The notes: generated by a model not told the origin, from the sequence alone. 36,186 nucleotides of DNA from Sphingomonadales bacterium 63-6 (GCA_001898545.1 MKUB01000196.1:1-36186), one strand, 5' to 3'; positions 8,784 through 17,866 are shown, counted from the stretch's first letter. Numbers and translations: made by a program.

Positions 8784-10046
8784 TCAAATCCATCCTAGTT
8801 CGCGCAGGCGCTGGTCGATGTAGAAAGCTTCCTGTCCGTAGCCGGGATCGTTCATGTGAGTGGCATCGAGTGGGAAGTTGGTGAGGAAGCTGGGTGGGAG
8901 GCTGCCATTTGCGATCTTCGCATCGTCATCGGTGGTGGGCGTGATTCCTGCCCGCGCCAGCGCCGCGTAGCTGGAGAGATATTCCAGCGAGTTGACGAAG
9001 CGGCGGCCATAGCGGTTGAGCATGGCGGCATGAATGCTGGCCCGAGCGGAAAGGGTGGAGGTGGTGAAACCGATGACGAGGAAGCGCCGCACCGGCCGGG
9101 TCTGGCTGTTGACGATGGAGTCGATCATCGCCAGCAGCTGCTCGGTATCGGCATAGCCACCATTCTGGCCGATCTTCACGATCAGGATGTCCCCGCGCCG
9201 ATTGGCATAGGCATCGGTCACTATCGGGGCGGGGAAAGGCACCGGCACCGCAGTGCCATTGGCCAGGCGCGTGAAGGTGTAGACCCCGCCGCTCAGGCTG
9301 AGAATGCCGGAAACGCCTGCGATTGTGCAGGGATTGATGCCAGTGGCGCCCTGAAGCAGTGGGGCAACGGCTTCGCCATCCACGCTCTTGAGCGTGATGG
9401 TGACGCCCCCGCTCGCCGGAATGGCTCCCCCTGAAACCGTCGCGATCCAAGGCCAGGTGCCGAAGCGTCCGGCAATGGTACGCGCGGTTTCCCCGCCCAC
9501 GCCAAGGTTGCGCACCGTGCGGCCGGTGAGCGTGGCCAGCGCGGCCGGATAGGAAATGGTCGCTCCGGCCCCGGCGGTGAGGCTGTCCCCCACGCAGGCA
9601 ATGTCCGGCCCGGAAATACCGCCATTGGCCAAGGCAGGGTAATTCGCGGCAATGATCGCCTGCACCGCGCCCGCCGGGATGATGGCGCTATTGTCCAGCG
9701 CGATCCGCCATTTGCCGTTCGCCAGGACACCGCCCAGCACGTTGCGCGCCGCATCCACGACCACGAACAGCCATCCAGAATCAGGCGGGCAGGCAAGAAA
9801 GGTGACGCCGCCGCCCAGCGGGACGATGGCATCATCGGCCAGCGCCAGCTTCCACTTGCCCGTGGCTCGCTCGATCAGGGCGAAGATATTGCGATCGTCA
9901 TCGACCAGCGCATGCGAGTAGATTGAGTCATGGAAGGGGACGGTGCGCAGCGAGCCGAAGCGCTCCACAAGATCGCTTTTCGTCTCCCCGCCGCTGCGCG
10001 CAATCACATCTTCATCAAGCATTTTGAAGGGGGACGGCTGCGACAT
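8784..10046 (-). CDS. SGNH/GDSL hydrolase, probable virion-associated esterase / tail spike-like protein
   Basis: ATG at 10046 (MSQPSPFKMLDEDVIARSGGETKSD); blocks ACVGDSLTAGAG, NLGVGGETART and DATHMNDPGYG fit SGNH hydrolases. Confidence 0.7.
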   Translation of the reverse strand: MSQPSPFKMLDEDVIARSGGETKSDLVERFGSLRTVPFHDSIYSHALVDDDRNIFALIERATGKWKLALADDAIVPLGGGVTFLACPPDSGWLFVVVDAARNVLGGVLANGKWRIALDNSAIIPAGAVQAIIAANYPALANGGISGPDIACVGDSLTAGAGATISYPAALATLTGRTVRNLGVGGETARTIAGRFGTWPWIATVSGGAIPASGGVTITLKSVDGEAVAPLLQGATGINPCTIAGVSGILSLSGGVYTFTRLANGTAVPVPFPAPIVTDAYANRRGDILIVKIGQNGGYADTEQLLAMIDSIVNSQTRPVRRFLVIGFTTSTLSARASIHAAMLNRYGRRFVNSLEYLSSYAALARAGITPTTDDDAKIANGSLPPSFLTNFPLDATHMNDPGYGQEAFYIDQRLRELGWI

Positions 10047-10114
10047 GGGGGCCCTCTGGCAGTGGTTATGTTCCCACCTTTGCCTGCCCCCACGCTCCTC
10101 TCTACCGGCGGCCC

Positions 10115-10135
10115 TTGTGGTGCCGGCCATCACAA
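10115..10135. promoter_or_regulatory. Candidate late-promoter activator site (TTGTG-N11-CACAA)
   Basis: TTGTGgtgccggccatCACAA in the divergent intergenic between SGNH (-) and gpJ (+); same motif and spacing at 14795. Confidence 0.45.
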
Positions 10136-10180
10136 AGGGGCCTGCTGGCCGTCGCGCAAGGGGAGTGGCGAAGTGCGCCC

Positions 10181-11065
10181 ATGCCCTTCACTGCCATCGA
10201 TCTTTCCCAACTGCCCGCGCCGGTCGCCGTCGATCCGCTGGATTACGAGGCGATCCTGGCCGAGATGCTGGCCAGATATCAGAATCTGTTCCCCGATTTC
10301 GTGCCGGTGGAGAGCGATCCTGCCATGCGCGTGCTGCAGGTGGCGGCATGGTTCCGCCTGCTGGACCGGCAAAAGGCCAATGACGATGCCGTGGGCGCGA
10401 TGCTGGCCTATGCCACAGGCGCGGATCTGGACCAGATCGGGGCGCGCTTTGGCGTCCAGCGGTTGCAGATTTCCCCCGCCGATCCCGAACAGAACCTGCC
10501 CGCCGTCATGGAATCGGATGCCGATCTGCGCTTCCGCATCACGCTGGCGCCGGAAGGCTATTCAGTGGCCGGGCCGGAAGGGGCCTATCTCTATTATGCG
10601 CTGACGGCGGATAGCCAGGTGGCATCGGTTACGGCGCGCAGCCCCGCCCCGGCCGAAGTGGAAATCCATGTGCTGTCGCGCGCGGCCGAGGGCACTGCAT
10701 CGCCTGAGCTGATCGCCACGGTTGCCGCTGCCCTGTCCGACAAGACAGTGCGCCCCATCGGCGACCGGGTGACGGTGCAATCCGCCACTATCGTGCCCTA
10801 TGAAATCGAAGCGAGCATCACCAGCTTCGCCGGGCCGGATGCCTCCATAGTCATGGCCAATGCCCAGGCGCGGATTGAACAATTCGTGGCCGACAACCGC
10901 AAGATCGGGCGGGACATCACCCGCGCTGCCATCAATGCCGCCCTGTTTGTGGGCGGGGCGCAGAATGTGTCCATCCTGTCCCCGGCGGAAGACATCGTGC
11001 TGGACGATACGCAGGCGGCAATCTGCACCGGCATTACCATTACCCATGCGGGCATTGCCGAATGA
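10181..11065 (+). CDS. J: Baseplate assembly protein J
   Basis: ATG at 10181; MPFTAIDLSQLPAPVAVDPLDYEAILAEMLARY...YATGADLDQIGARFGVQRL...ESDADLRFRI, typical gpJ. Confidence 0.9.
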   Translation: MPFTAIDLSQLPAPVAVDPLDYEAILAEMLARYQNLFPDFVPVESDPAMRVLQVAAWFRLLDRQKANDDAVGAMLAYATGADLDQIGARFGVQRLQISPADPEQNLPAVMESDADLRFRITLAPEGYSVAGPEGAYLYYALTADSQVASVTARSPAPAEVEIHVLSRAAEGTASPELIATVAAALSDKTVRPIGDRVTVQSATIVPYEIEASITSFAGPDASIVMANAQARIEQFVADNRKIGRDITRAAINAALFVGGAQNVSILSPAEDIVLDDTQAAICTGITITHAGIAE

Positions 11066-11706
11066 GTGTCCTGCCGCCCAATGCCAGCCCGCAGATGCGC
11101 GCACTGGAACAGGCCGTGGCCGTGCCCCCTTTGCCGGACCGGACGATCCGCGATTATTGGGATCCCTATCGCTGCCCGGAATATCTGCTGCCCTGGCTGG
11201 CCTGGTCTTTCTCGGTCGATAATTGGGATGCGGGCTGGCCCATTGCCGTGCGCCGCGCGGTGATTGCCAGTTCGATTGAAATCCACCGGCGCAAGGGCAC
11301 GCTGGCGGCCGTGGAACAGGCGATCAGCGCCTTTGGCGCGGCCATTGCCATTCGCGAATGGTGGCAGTCCGATCCCCCGGCGGAGCGCGGCACTTTCAAT
11401 GTCGTGCTGTCCCTCGCCGCCGTGGATGGCGCGCCGCCCAGCGAGGAATATCTCACCTCCGTCATTCGCGAGATCGAGAGGACCAAGCCCCTTTCGCGCC
11501 ACTTCACCTTTACCCAGGGGCTGGAGGCGAAAGCCGCGCCTGCCATGGCCATGGCGGCTCGCCCGGTGGCCTATGCCCGCCTGCGTTTTTCCGCAGTTTC
11601 CGCCCCTGAAATCGACCTGTCCAATGTCCTTTCCGATCCGGACAGCGGCGCATTCCTGACCGACCCCGACAGCGGCCAGTTGCTGACCGCGCCCGTTCCG
11701 GTCTGA
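11062..11706 (+). CDS. I: Phage tail protein I
   Basis: MSVLPPNASPQMRALEQAV...YWDPYRCPEYLLPWLAWSFSVDNWDAGWP; ATGA overlap with J. Confidence 0.9.
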   Translation: MSVLPPNASPQMRALEQAVAVPPLPDRTIRDYWDPYRCPEYLLPWLAWSFSVDNWDAGWPIAVRRAVIASSIEIHRRKGTLAAVEQAISAFGAAIAIREWWQSDPPAERGTFNVVLSLAAVDGAPPSEEYLTSVIREIERTKPLSRHFTFTQGLEAKAAPAMAMAARPVAYARLRFSAVSAPEIDLSNVLSDPDSGAFLTDPDSGQLLTAPVPV

Positions 11707-11725
11707 CCATCCAAGGATCCCCGCG

Positions 11726-13420
11726 ATGGCCTTTACCCTGACTGTCACCAATATGGGCTTTGCCGCGCTGGTGAATGCCCAGCACACAGGCACCGCCCCG
11801 GTCACCATTGCCGCATTCGGCCTGTCCGAAGATGCTCTGGCCCCCGCCCCCGCACTGACCAGCCTGCCGGGAGAAGTGAAGCGCCTGGCGACCCTATCCG
11901 GTGATCAGGTGGATGATGGCACCATTCACCTGGTGGTGCGCGACGACAGCGCCGACAGCTACACCATGCGCAGCGTGGGGCTTTATCTGGCCGATGGCAC
12001 CTTGTTCGCCATCTATGGCCAGGAAGAACCGATCATCGCCAAGGCGGCGGCTTCCATGATGCTGCTGGCGGTGGATGCCCGCTTTGCCAATATCGATGCG
12101 GCGCTGCTGAGCTTTGGCGATACCAACTTCCTCAATCCCCCGGCCACAACCGAGCGGCTTGGCGTGGTGGAGCTGGCGACGCTAGCAGAGGCTCAGGCGG
12201 GCGTGGATGCCGAACGCCCCGTGCCGCCCGCCGCCCTGCTGGGCGCCGTTACTGCCTGGCTGAATGCCCGCTTCGGCATGGGGAACAGCGGCATCTGGCA
12301 CCCCGGCAATGATGGGGCTGGATCGGGGCTGGATGCGGATTTGTGGCGTGGGCAGACCCCGGCGCAATTCCTGGACAGCTATGTCACTGCCGCACTGGTG
12401 CTGGCGCGGCTTGGCTTCACGCCGGTCAACAAGGCGGGCGATGTTATGACTGGGCCGCTCGCCCTGCCCGGCGCGCCCACTGCCAGCCTTCACGCCACCA
12501 CGAAGAAATACGTAGATGATCTGGTGGCAGGCGCCGGGATCGGCTTCACCCCTGTGAACCGGGCTGGCGACACCATGACCGGGCGCCTGACCCTGTCCGA
12601 TGTTCCGCTGAACATCATGCATGCGGCCAATAAGGGCTATGTTGACGATCAGACCGCCGCCGCTGCTGTGCTGGCCCGGCTGATGACAGTGGACGGCGCA
12701 GGGTCCGGTCTGGATGCGGATCTGTGGCGCGGGCAGACCCCGGCGCAGTTCCTGGACAGCTTCGTGACCACCGCCCTTGTCCTCGCCCGGATCGGCTACA
12801 CCCCGCTCAATCGCGCGGGCGACATTCTGGGCGGCTTCCTGACGCTGCATGCCGCGCCCAGCGCCGCAATGCATGCGGCGAACAAGGGCTATGTCGATAC
12901 TGCCGTGGCCGGGGCCGCGCTGGGCTTCACCCCGGTAAACCGCGCGGGCGATACGATGACCGGGCGGCTCACCCTCTCCGCCGCGCCCACTTCCAATTTG
13001 CATGCCGCCACCAAGCAATATGCCGACCAGCTGGTGACGGCGGCGGCGCTGCTGGCCAAGCTGGTGACCGTGGACGGAGCAGGCTCCGGCCTGGATGCCG
13101 ATATGCTGGACGGATACCACGCGGGCGATTTTGACCGCATTACCGCCAGAAGCCACGCCGCCACCGGCTATCGCATCCATGCCGATGGCTTCAAGGAAAT
13201 GTGGGGCAGCGCCTATGTGCCGGCAGGCGGCACCACCAATGTCGAGTTCCCCAATGGCGGCTTTTCCAGCTGGGTGAACCTCAGCCTGGGCGTGTCGATC
13301 CGCGCCAGCGGCGGCACGCAGGACAATGTGGGCTGGACCACCAAGAGCACCAGCGGCTTCACCCTGCGCAATGTCGAGGGGATCGGCCAGCAGGTGGAAT
13401 GGTCCGCCAGAGGCGTTTGA
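11726..13420 (+). CDS. H: Tail fibre protein (P2 gpH-like N-terminus, repeat-rich shaft)
   Basis: 564 aa; four copies of GFTPVNRAGDTMTGRLTL..AP...HAANKGYVDD-type repeats; downstream of I. Confidence 0.85.
   Translation: MAFTLTVTNMGFAALVNAQHTGTAPVTIAAFGLSEDALAPAPALTSLPGEVKRLATLSGDQVDDGTIHLVVRDDSADSYTMRSVGLYLADGTLFAIYGQEEPIIAKAAASMMLLAVDARFANIDAALLSFGDTNFLNPPATTERLGVVELATLAEAQAGVDAERPVPPAALLGAVTAWLNARFGMGNSGIWHPGNDGAGSGLDADLWRGQTPAQFLDSYVTAALVLARLGFTPVNKAGDVMTGPLALPGAPTASLHATTKKYVDDLVAGAGIGFTPVNRAGDTMTGRLTLSDVPLNIMHAANKGYVDDQTAAAAVLARLMTVDGAGSGLDADLWRGQTPAQFLDSFVTTALVLARIGYTPLNRAGDILGGFLTLHAAPSAAMHAANKGYVDTAVAGAALGFTPVNRAGDTMTGRLTLSAAPTSNLHAATKQYADQLVTAAALLAKLVTVDGAGSGLDADMLDGYHAGDFDRITARSHAATGYRIHADGFKEMWGSAYVPAGGTTNVEFPNGGFSSWVNLSLGVSIRASGGTQDNVGWTTKSTSGFTLRNVEGIGQQVEWSARGV
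12331..13093 (+). repeat. 381-bp (127-aa) superrepeat within the tail fibre gene
   Basis: GSGLDAD(LWRGQTPAQFLDS) anchors: ggatgcggat at 12331 and 12712, ggatgccgat at 13093; both intervals are 381 bp. Confidence 0.8.
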
Positions 13421-13434
13421 GAAAGGACAATCAC

Positions 13435-13635
13435 ATGAAGATCTCTGTCGGCAAGTTCGACCCGGAAACCCGCACGGTGGCGGTAACCTTCACCCATGAA
13501 AAGGTGCGCCACCGCCGCCTGATCAATGCCGCCCTGGACGCGGATGGCAATTACGACCGCAAGGCCACACGCGAGCTGATCGACGCCCAGGCACGCGGGG
13601 TGGAATACAAGATCGAGCGGGGGATTATTGGGTGA
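13435..13635 (+). CDS. Small phage protein of unknown function
   Basis: MKISVGKFDPETRTVAVTFTHEKVRHRRLINAALDADGNYDRKATRELIDAQARGVEYKIERGIIG; directly after the fibre. Confidence 0.6.
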   Translation: MKISVGKFDPETRTVAVTFTHEKVRHRRLINAALDADGNYDRKATRELIDAQARGVEYKIERGIIG

Positions 13636-13731
13636 GTCGTCTTTTCGCCCCGCATTTGCAACGAAACGTACAATACGGTTGATCCAACGATCGCCGCTAA
13701 CGTAAACAGTGCCCAACTAGGCGGGGGGCCC

Positions 13732-14121
13732 ATGGCAGTCGAAATTACAATCTCTGCTGAACAGTTAACCGGTTTCAGTAAGCCTGCGCAGGAGGCGATT
13801 GTGAAAGCCGGATCGGAGTTCGTCCAGGCGGTGATCGATGAGGCCAATCGACTGGAATCGAGTCACAATGCTGATGGCGGGCCGATTGAAATAACTCGCG
13901 GAATGGTAAGCGACGCAGTTGTTATACAGCGCCGAGCACTGAAACGAAAACAAAGCGAACCAAGAACAAAAATATTTAGAGCCGCTTCATCAATTTTCTC
14001 AATTATACTCGGATTTATGTACGACACCGAATCACTACAAAATCCAATTTTCCTTGCATTTTTTATGCTATTCGGAGCAATAACAATACTTCTCGTAACT
14101 TATTCCACTATCAAGGATTAA
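13732..14121 (+). CDS. Membrane-anchored protein with histone-fold-like N-terminus
   Basis: 129 aa; AQEAIVKAGSEFVQAVIDEANRLE...GGPIEITRGMVSDAVVIQRR then two hydrophobic segments. Confidence 0.45.
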   Translation: MAVEITISAEQLTGFSKPAQEAIVKAGSEFVQAVIDEANRLESSHNADGGPIEITRGMVSDAVVIQRRALKRKQSEPRTKIFRAASSIFSIILGFMYDTESLQNPIFLAFFMLFGAITILLVTYSTIKD

Positions 14122-14124
14122 CCT

Positions 14125-14787
14125 GTGGAAGAAAATCAACAAGACCCGATAGTTCAGAGATTGTTCTTTGAACGGAATCAGGATTTAAAGTTACGACAGC
14201 AGAAGTGGATGCAGATAGACATTGCTCTTCGGACCTATTCGTATCTTGGCCTCGTAATCAGCCTGATATCAGCGGGTGCATTTGCGTTCTCGTTTCTGAA
14301 CGTAAAATTGACCAACAACCAGCTGGTCGCCTTAATTGTGGCAGGAGTTGGACTGCTGCTCTCAATTCTATCTTTTATGCTCTTGAGAATTCGGAGCCAG
14401 CTACAAAAGAGAATTTTCGATTTCGAAATCGGCACCACAACACCTTATTATCTGATGGATGAAACATCTCTTTCCGCGGAAGTCGTGATGAAGTGGGCAG
14501 AATTTGAAAGAATTGCCCGTCAGATAACGAGTAAAGACGGAAAGCCTTACGGTCAGAAATCCATTAAAATAATCATTAAGGATGTTTCAGAATTAGGCAT
14601 AATCAGCCCCAACGACATTCAATATTTGTCCATACTTCTTGAAATAAGAAATTCAATAGTACATGGAGAAGGGTTGCGCGATTTCTACGCTGCATCCCAT
14701 TCTTTAGAAAAGCTTGATATAATCATCAGGGAAATCAAGAATGAATTACAAGCTCCCCCGGACAGAAACTTAATACATAACAGCTGA
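14125..14787 (+). CDS. Two-TM protein with HEPN-like C-terminal domain
   Basis: 220 aa (GTG start); two TM helices; EIRNSIVHGEG contains R175-N-xxx-H180, the HEPN Rx4-6H motif. Confidence 0.55.
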   Translation: MEENQQDPIVQRLFFERNQDLKLRQQKWMQIDIALRTYSYLGLVISLISAGAFAFSFLNVKLTNNQLVALIVAGVGLLLSILSFMLLRIRSQLQKRIFDFEIGTTTPYYLMDETSLSAEVVMKWAEFERIARQITSKDGKPYGQKSIKIIIKDVSELGIISPNDIQYLSILLEIRNSIVHGEGLRDFYAASHSLEKLDIIIREIKNELQAPPDRNLIHNS

Positions 14788-14794
14788 TTTAGCT

Positions 14795-14815
14795 TTGTGG
14801 TTCTCGTCACCACAA
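14795..14815. promoter_or_regulatory. Candidate late-promoter activator site (TTGTG-N11-CACAA), second copy
   Basis: TTGTGgttctcgtcacCACAA (within the longer inverted repeat TTTGTGGT...ACCACAAA) upstream of gpV. Confidence 0.45.
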
Positions 14816-14849
14816 ACGCCACCTTTTGCGCAAAGAAGGTCAGGCCGCG

Positions 14850-15392
14850 ATGTTGCGGCCGATGGAAGACGAGGACGACATTCCCGGCAAGATGGGCGAT
14901 TTACTACGCCTTGGCCGGATTGCGTCGGTCGATCTGGCAGCCGGGCTGGCCGAGGTGGAATGCGGCGAAGTCCTGTCCCCGCCTGTGCCCTGGACAGAAC
15001 TGGCGGGCGCGTTTCGCACATGGGCCCCGCCCAGCGTGGGCGAGCAGGTTCTGCTTATCTGCCCCGAGGCGGACATCGCCGGGGCGATCATCCTGCGTGG
15101 GCTATTGTCCAACGCCTTCCCCGCGCCCGCCAGCGATGAAAACCACCATCTGCATGGCCCCAATGGGCTGACGATCAAACTCACTGCTGACGGGATCGTG
15201 ATCGCCGCGCCCGGCGGGATCGATATTACCGGCGATGTCACCATAACCGGCAATCTGTCCGTCAGCGGCGATGCCGATGTGGAAGGCACGGTCACCGGGC
15301 AAAGCGATGTGGTGGCCGCCGGGATCAGCGGCAAGGGCCACACTCACCCCGGCGTGCAATCCGGCCCTGCCAGCACGGCAGGCCCGCAATGA
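14850..15392 (+). CDS. V: Baseplate assembly protein V
   Basis: MLRPMEDEDDIPGKMGDLLRLGRIASVDLAAGLAEVECGEVLSPPVPW...WAPPSVGEQVLLICPEAD...HHLHGPNGLTIKLTADG. Confidence 0.9.
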   Translation: MLRPMEDEDDIPGKMGDLLRLGRIASVDLAAGLAEVECGEVLSPPVPWTELAGAFRTWAPPSVGEQVLLICPEADIAGAIILRGLLSNAFPAPASDENHHLHGPNGLTIKLTADGIVIAAPGGIDITGDVTITGNLSVSGDADVEGTVTGQSDVVAAGISGKGHTHPGVQSGPASTAGPQ

Positions 15393-15730
15393 GCGCGATG
15401 GACCGCAATACGGGCCGCGCGCTGAGCGGCGATGCCGAGATTGACCAGAGCGTGGCCGAAATCCTGACCACGCCCAAGGGCAGCTGCGTGATGCGCCACG
15501 AATTTGGCAGCGATCTGTTCAAGCTGGTGGATGCCCCGCTGGGCCCGGCCCTGCCCCTGCTGCTGTTTGCGGCCACGGCCATTGCCATCCGCCGTTGGGA
15601 ACCGCGCGTGCGCCCCACCCGCGTATCGGTGGCTGGGCTGAGCCGCACAGGGCGCCCGGAACTGACCATCAAAGGCTACCGCACCGATCTGCCGGGCAAG
15701 CCGCCTTACTCCCTCACCCTAGCCCTCTAG
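15389..15730 (+). CDS. W: GPW/gp25-family baseplate protein
   Basis: MSAMDRNTGRALSGDAEIDQSVAEILTTPKGSCVMRHEFGSDLFKLVDAP. Confidence 0.9.
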   Translation: MSAMDRNTGRALSGDAEIDQSVAEILTTPKGSCVMRHEFGSDLFKLVDAPLGPALPLLLFAATAIAIRRWEPRVRPTRVSVAGLSRTGRPELTIKGYRTDLPGKPPYSLTLAL

Positions 15731-15748
15731 CCACCGAAAGGCCGCCCC

Positions 15749-16897
15749 ATGCCCTATTACCACGGCATCCGCGTAACCGAGAATAACAGCGCCACCCGCG
15801 CCATTGCCGATGTCGCCACTTCCACCATCGGCATGGTCTGCACGGCGGACGATGCCGATGCCGCCACTTTCCCGCTAAACGAGGCAGTGCATCTGGAAGA
15901 CCTTGCCGCTGCAATCGGCAAGGCCGGGGATGACGGCACGCTGGCCCGATCGCTGGATGCCATTGCCGACCAGGCCAATGCCCCGGTGGTGGTGGTGCGC
16001 GTGGCCGAGGGGGAGACCACAGCGGAAACCAGCGCCAATGTGGTGGGTACCACCACGGCGGGCGGCGAGTTGACCGGCATGCAGGCATTGCTGGGCGCGG
16101 AATCCCAGCTAGGCCTGCGCCCGCGCATTCTGGGCGCGCCGGGGCTGGATGGGGAAAGCGTGGCCGCAGCCTTTGCCACTGTGGCGCAGAAGCTGCGCGG
16201 CTTTGCCTATTGCGCGGCGCAGGGCGACACTTTGGGCGAGCTTTCCGCCTATCGCCAGAATTTTGGCCAGCGGGAAATGATGCTGATCTGGCCGGAATTT
16301 TCCGACTTTGACGGCAGCGCCATTGCCCGCGCGCTGGGCCTGCGCAGTAAGATCGACCAGCAGACCGGGTGGCACAAGACCCTGTCCAACGTGGCAGTAA
16401 ACGGCGTGACCGGCCTTGCCCGCCCGGTGCCCTTTTCCATCCTGGCCAATGATGTGACCCTGGCCAGCCAGCTGAACGATGCGGACATCACCACGCTGGC
16501 CCGGATCGATGGTTATCGCTTCTGGGGCAACCGCACCTGTTCGGACGATCAGATCTTCGCCTTCGAAAGCACAGTGCGCACCAATTACGCCCTGCAGGAT
16601 GCCATTGCCGAAGGGCTGGTTTGGGCCATCGACAAAGACATTACCCCCGGCCTGATCCGCGACATCATTGAGAGCGTGAATGCCATGTTCCGCGAGATGA
16701 AGTTGCCCAACAACAATCGGGGCGGCCAGATCATTGGCGCCGAAGCGTCCTTCAAGTCGGCAAACAATTCTGCCGCAGCGCTCAAGGCCGGCAAATTGGT
16801 GATCGATTACGAATTCACCGACTGTGCCCCGGCCGAAGCAATCGGTCTGCGATCGTCCATTACCGACCGCTTCTACACGCAGCTTCTGGCCGCCTGA
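15749..16897 (+). CDS. FI: Tail sheath protein
   Basis: 382 aa; MPYYHGIRVTENNSATRAIADVATSTIGMVCTADDAD..., FWGNRTCSDDQIFAFESTVRT. Confidence 0.9.
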   Translation: MPYYHGIRVTENNSATRAIADVATSTIGMVCTADDADAATFPLNEAVHLEDLAAAIGKAGDDGTLARSLDAIADQANAPVVVVRVAEGETTAETSANVVGTTTAGGELTGMQALLGAESQLGLRPRILGAPGLDGESVAAAFATVAQKLRGFAYCAAQGDTLGELSAYRQNFGQREMMLIWPEFSDFDGSAIARALGLRSKIDQQTGWHKTLSNVAVNGVTGLARPVPFSILANDVTLASQLNDADITTLARIDGYRFWGNRTCSDDQIFAFESTVRTNYALQDAIAEGLVWAIDKDITPGLIRDIIESVNAMFREMKLPNNNRGGQIIGAEASFKSANNSAAALKAGKLVIDYEFTDCAPAEAIGLRSSITDRFYTQLLAA

Positions 16898-16936
16898 GCG
16901 CCAGCGCCCTTCCCTCATCTGCTGGAGAATCCCGCC

Positions 16937-17446
16937 ATGGGCATCCCCTTCAAACTCAAGTTCATGAACACCTACAATGACGGCGTAAGCTACATGGGAG
17001 AAACCAGCGAAATTACGCTCCCGAAGATGACCCGCATCCTTGAAGACTATCGGGGCGGCGGCATGGATGCAGCTATCGGAATCGACCTTGGCGGTGAGCC
17101 GACCGAGATTGAATGGAAGATCGGCGGGCTGGTGCCGCAGGTCTATTCCCAGTTTGGCAACCGCCGCTTGGATGGCGTGATGTTGCGCTGGGTCGGTTCG
17201 TATGAGGACGACAGTAGCGGGCAGACCAAGACGGCAGACATCACCGTGCGCGGCCGCCATTCCGAGATCGATCCCGGCAGCGCCAAGGCCGGTAGCGACA
17301 CCGAACAGACGGTGAAGACCCGCTGCGTCTATTACAAGCTGATGATCGATGGCCGGACAGTGATCGAGAAAGACGATCTCAACATGGTCTTCATCGTCAA
17401 CGGCGTGGACCTGCTGGCCGAACATCGCCGCAATCTCGGGAACTAG
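16937..17446 (+). CDS. FII: Major tail tube protein
   Basis: 169 aa; MGIPFKLKFMNTYNDGVSYMGETSEITLPKMTRILEDYRGGGMDAAIGIDLG...; follows the sheath. Confidence 0.9.
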   Translation: MGIPFKLKFMNTYNDGVSYMGETSEITLPKMTRILEDYRGGGMDAAIGIDLGGEPTEIEWKIGGLVPQVYSQFGNRRLDGVMLRWVGSYEDDSSGQTKTADITVRGRHSEIDPGSAKAGSDTEQTVKTRCVYYKLMIDGRTVIEKDDLNMVFIVNGVDLLAEHRRNLGN

Positions 17447-17536
17447 CCCGCACCAGCTTCGCCCCGGCGTGCATCGAGCGGACGCGCCGGGGCGGGGAAC
17501 TTTCCGCTCCCCTTCCCCATCTTCGAAAGGTGCCCC

Positions 17537-17866
17537 ATGGCCGACCAGCCTGCCGCTGCCGCCCGCAAATTTTCCGACCCCATTGACCTGGCCGAACCGA
17601 TCCGGCGCGGGGAGGAAGCCATTTCCAGCATCACCCTGCGCAAACCCCGCGCGGGCGAGCTGCGCGGCCTTTCCATTCAGGATCTGATGAATGCGCGGAC
17701 CAGCGCCGTGCTGGACGTGCTGCCCCGCATTGCCGCCCCGCCGATCACCGCCGCCGAAGCGGACCAGCTGGAAGCGGAAGACATTGCCGCCTGCGCGGGC
17801 GCGATCATCGGTTTTTTTCTGAACCCGTCCCAGAGGCAGCAAGTGGAAGCGGCATTGAAGAACTGA
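17537..17866 (+). CDS. E: Tail assembly chaperone gpE
   Basis: 109 aa; KFSDPIDLAEPIRRGEEAISSITLRKPRAGELRGLSIQDLMNARTSAVLDVLPRIAAPPIT; between FII and T. Confidence 0.85.
   Translation: MADQPAAAARKFSDPIDLAEPIRRGEEAISSITLRKPRAGELRGLSIQDLMNARTSAVLDVLPRIAAPPITAAEADQLEAEDIAACAGAIIGFFLNPSQRQQVEAALKN

Noticed and set aside
12313-13100. Possible CRISPR-like repeat array
   Set aside because: Repeats are in-frame protein repeats of a tail fibre, too long and with no spacer architecture.
12182-13180. 332-aa minus-strand ORF antisense to the tail fibre
   Set aside because: Mirrors the fibre repeats; no independent coding evidence.
16109-17842. 577-aa minus-strand ORF antisense to sheath/tube/E genes
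   Set aside because: Overlaps clearly identified phage genes; long antisense ORFs are expected from high-GC codon bias, and the translation has no recognisable domain.
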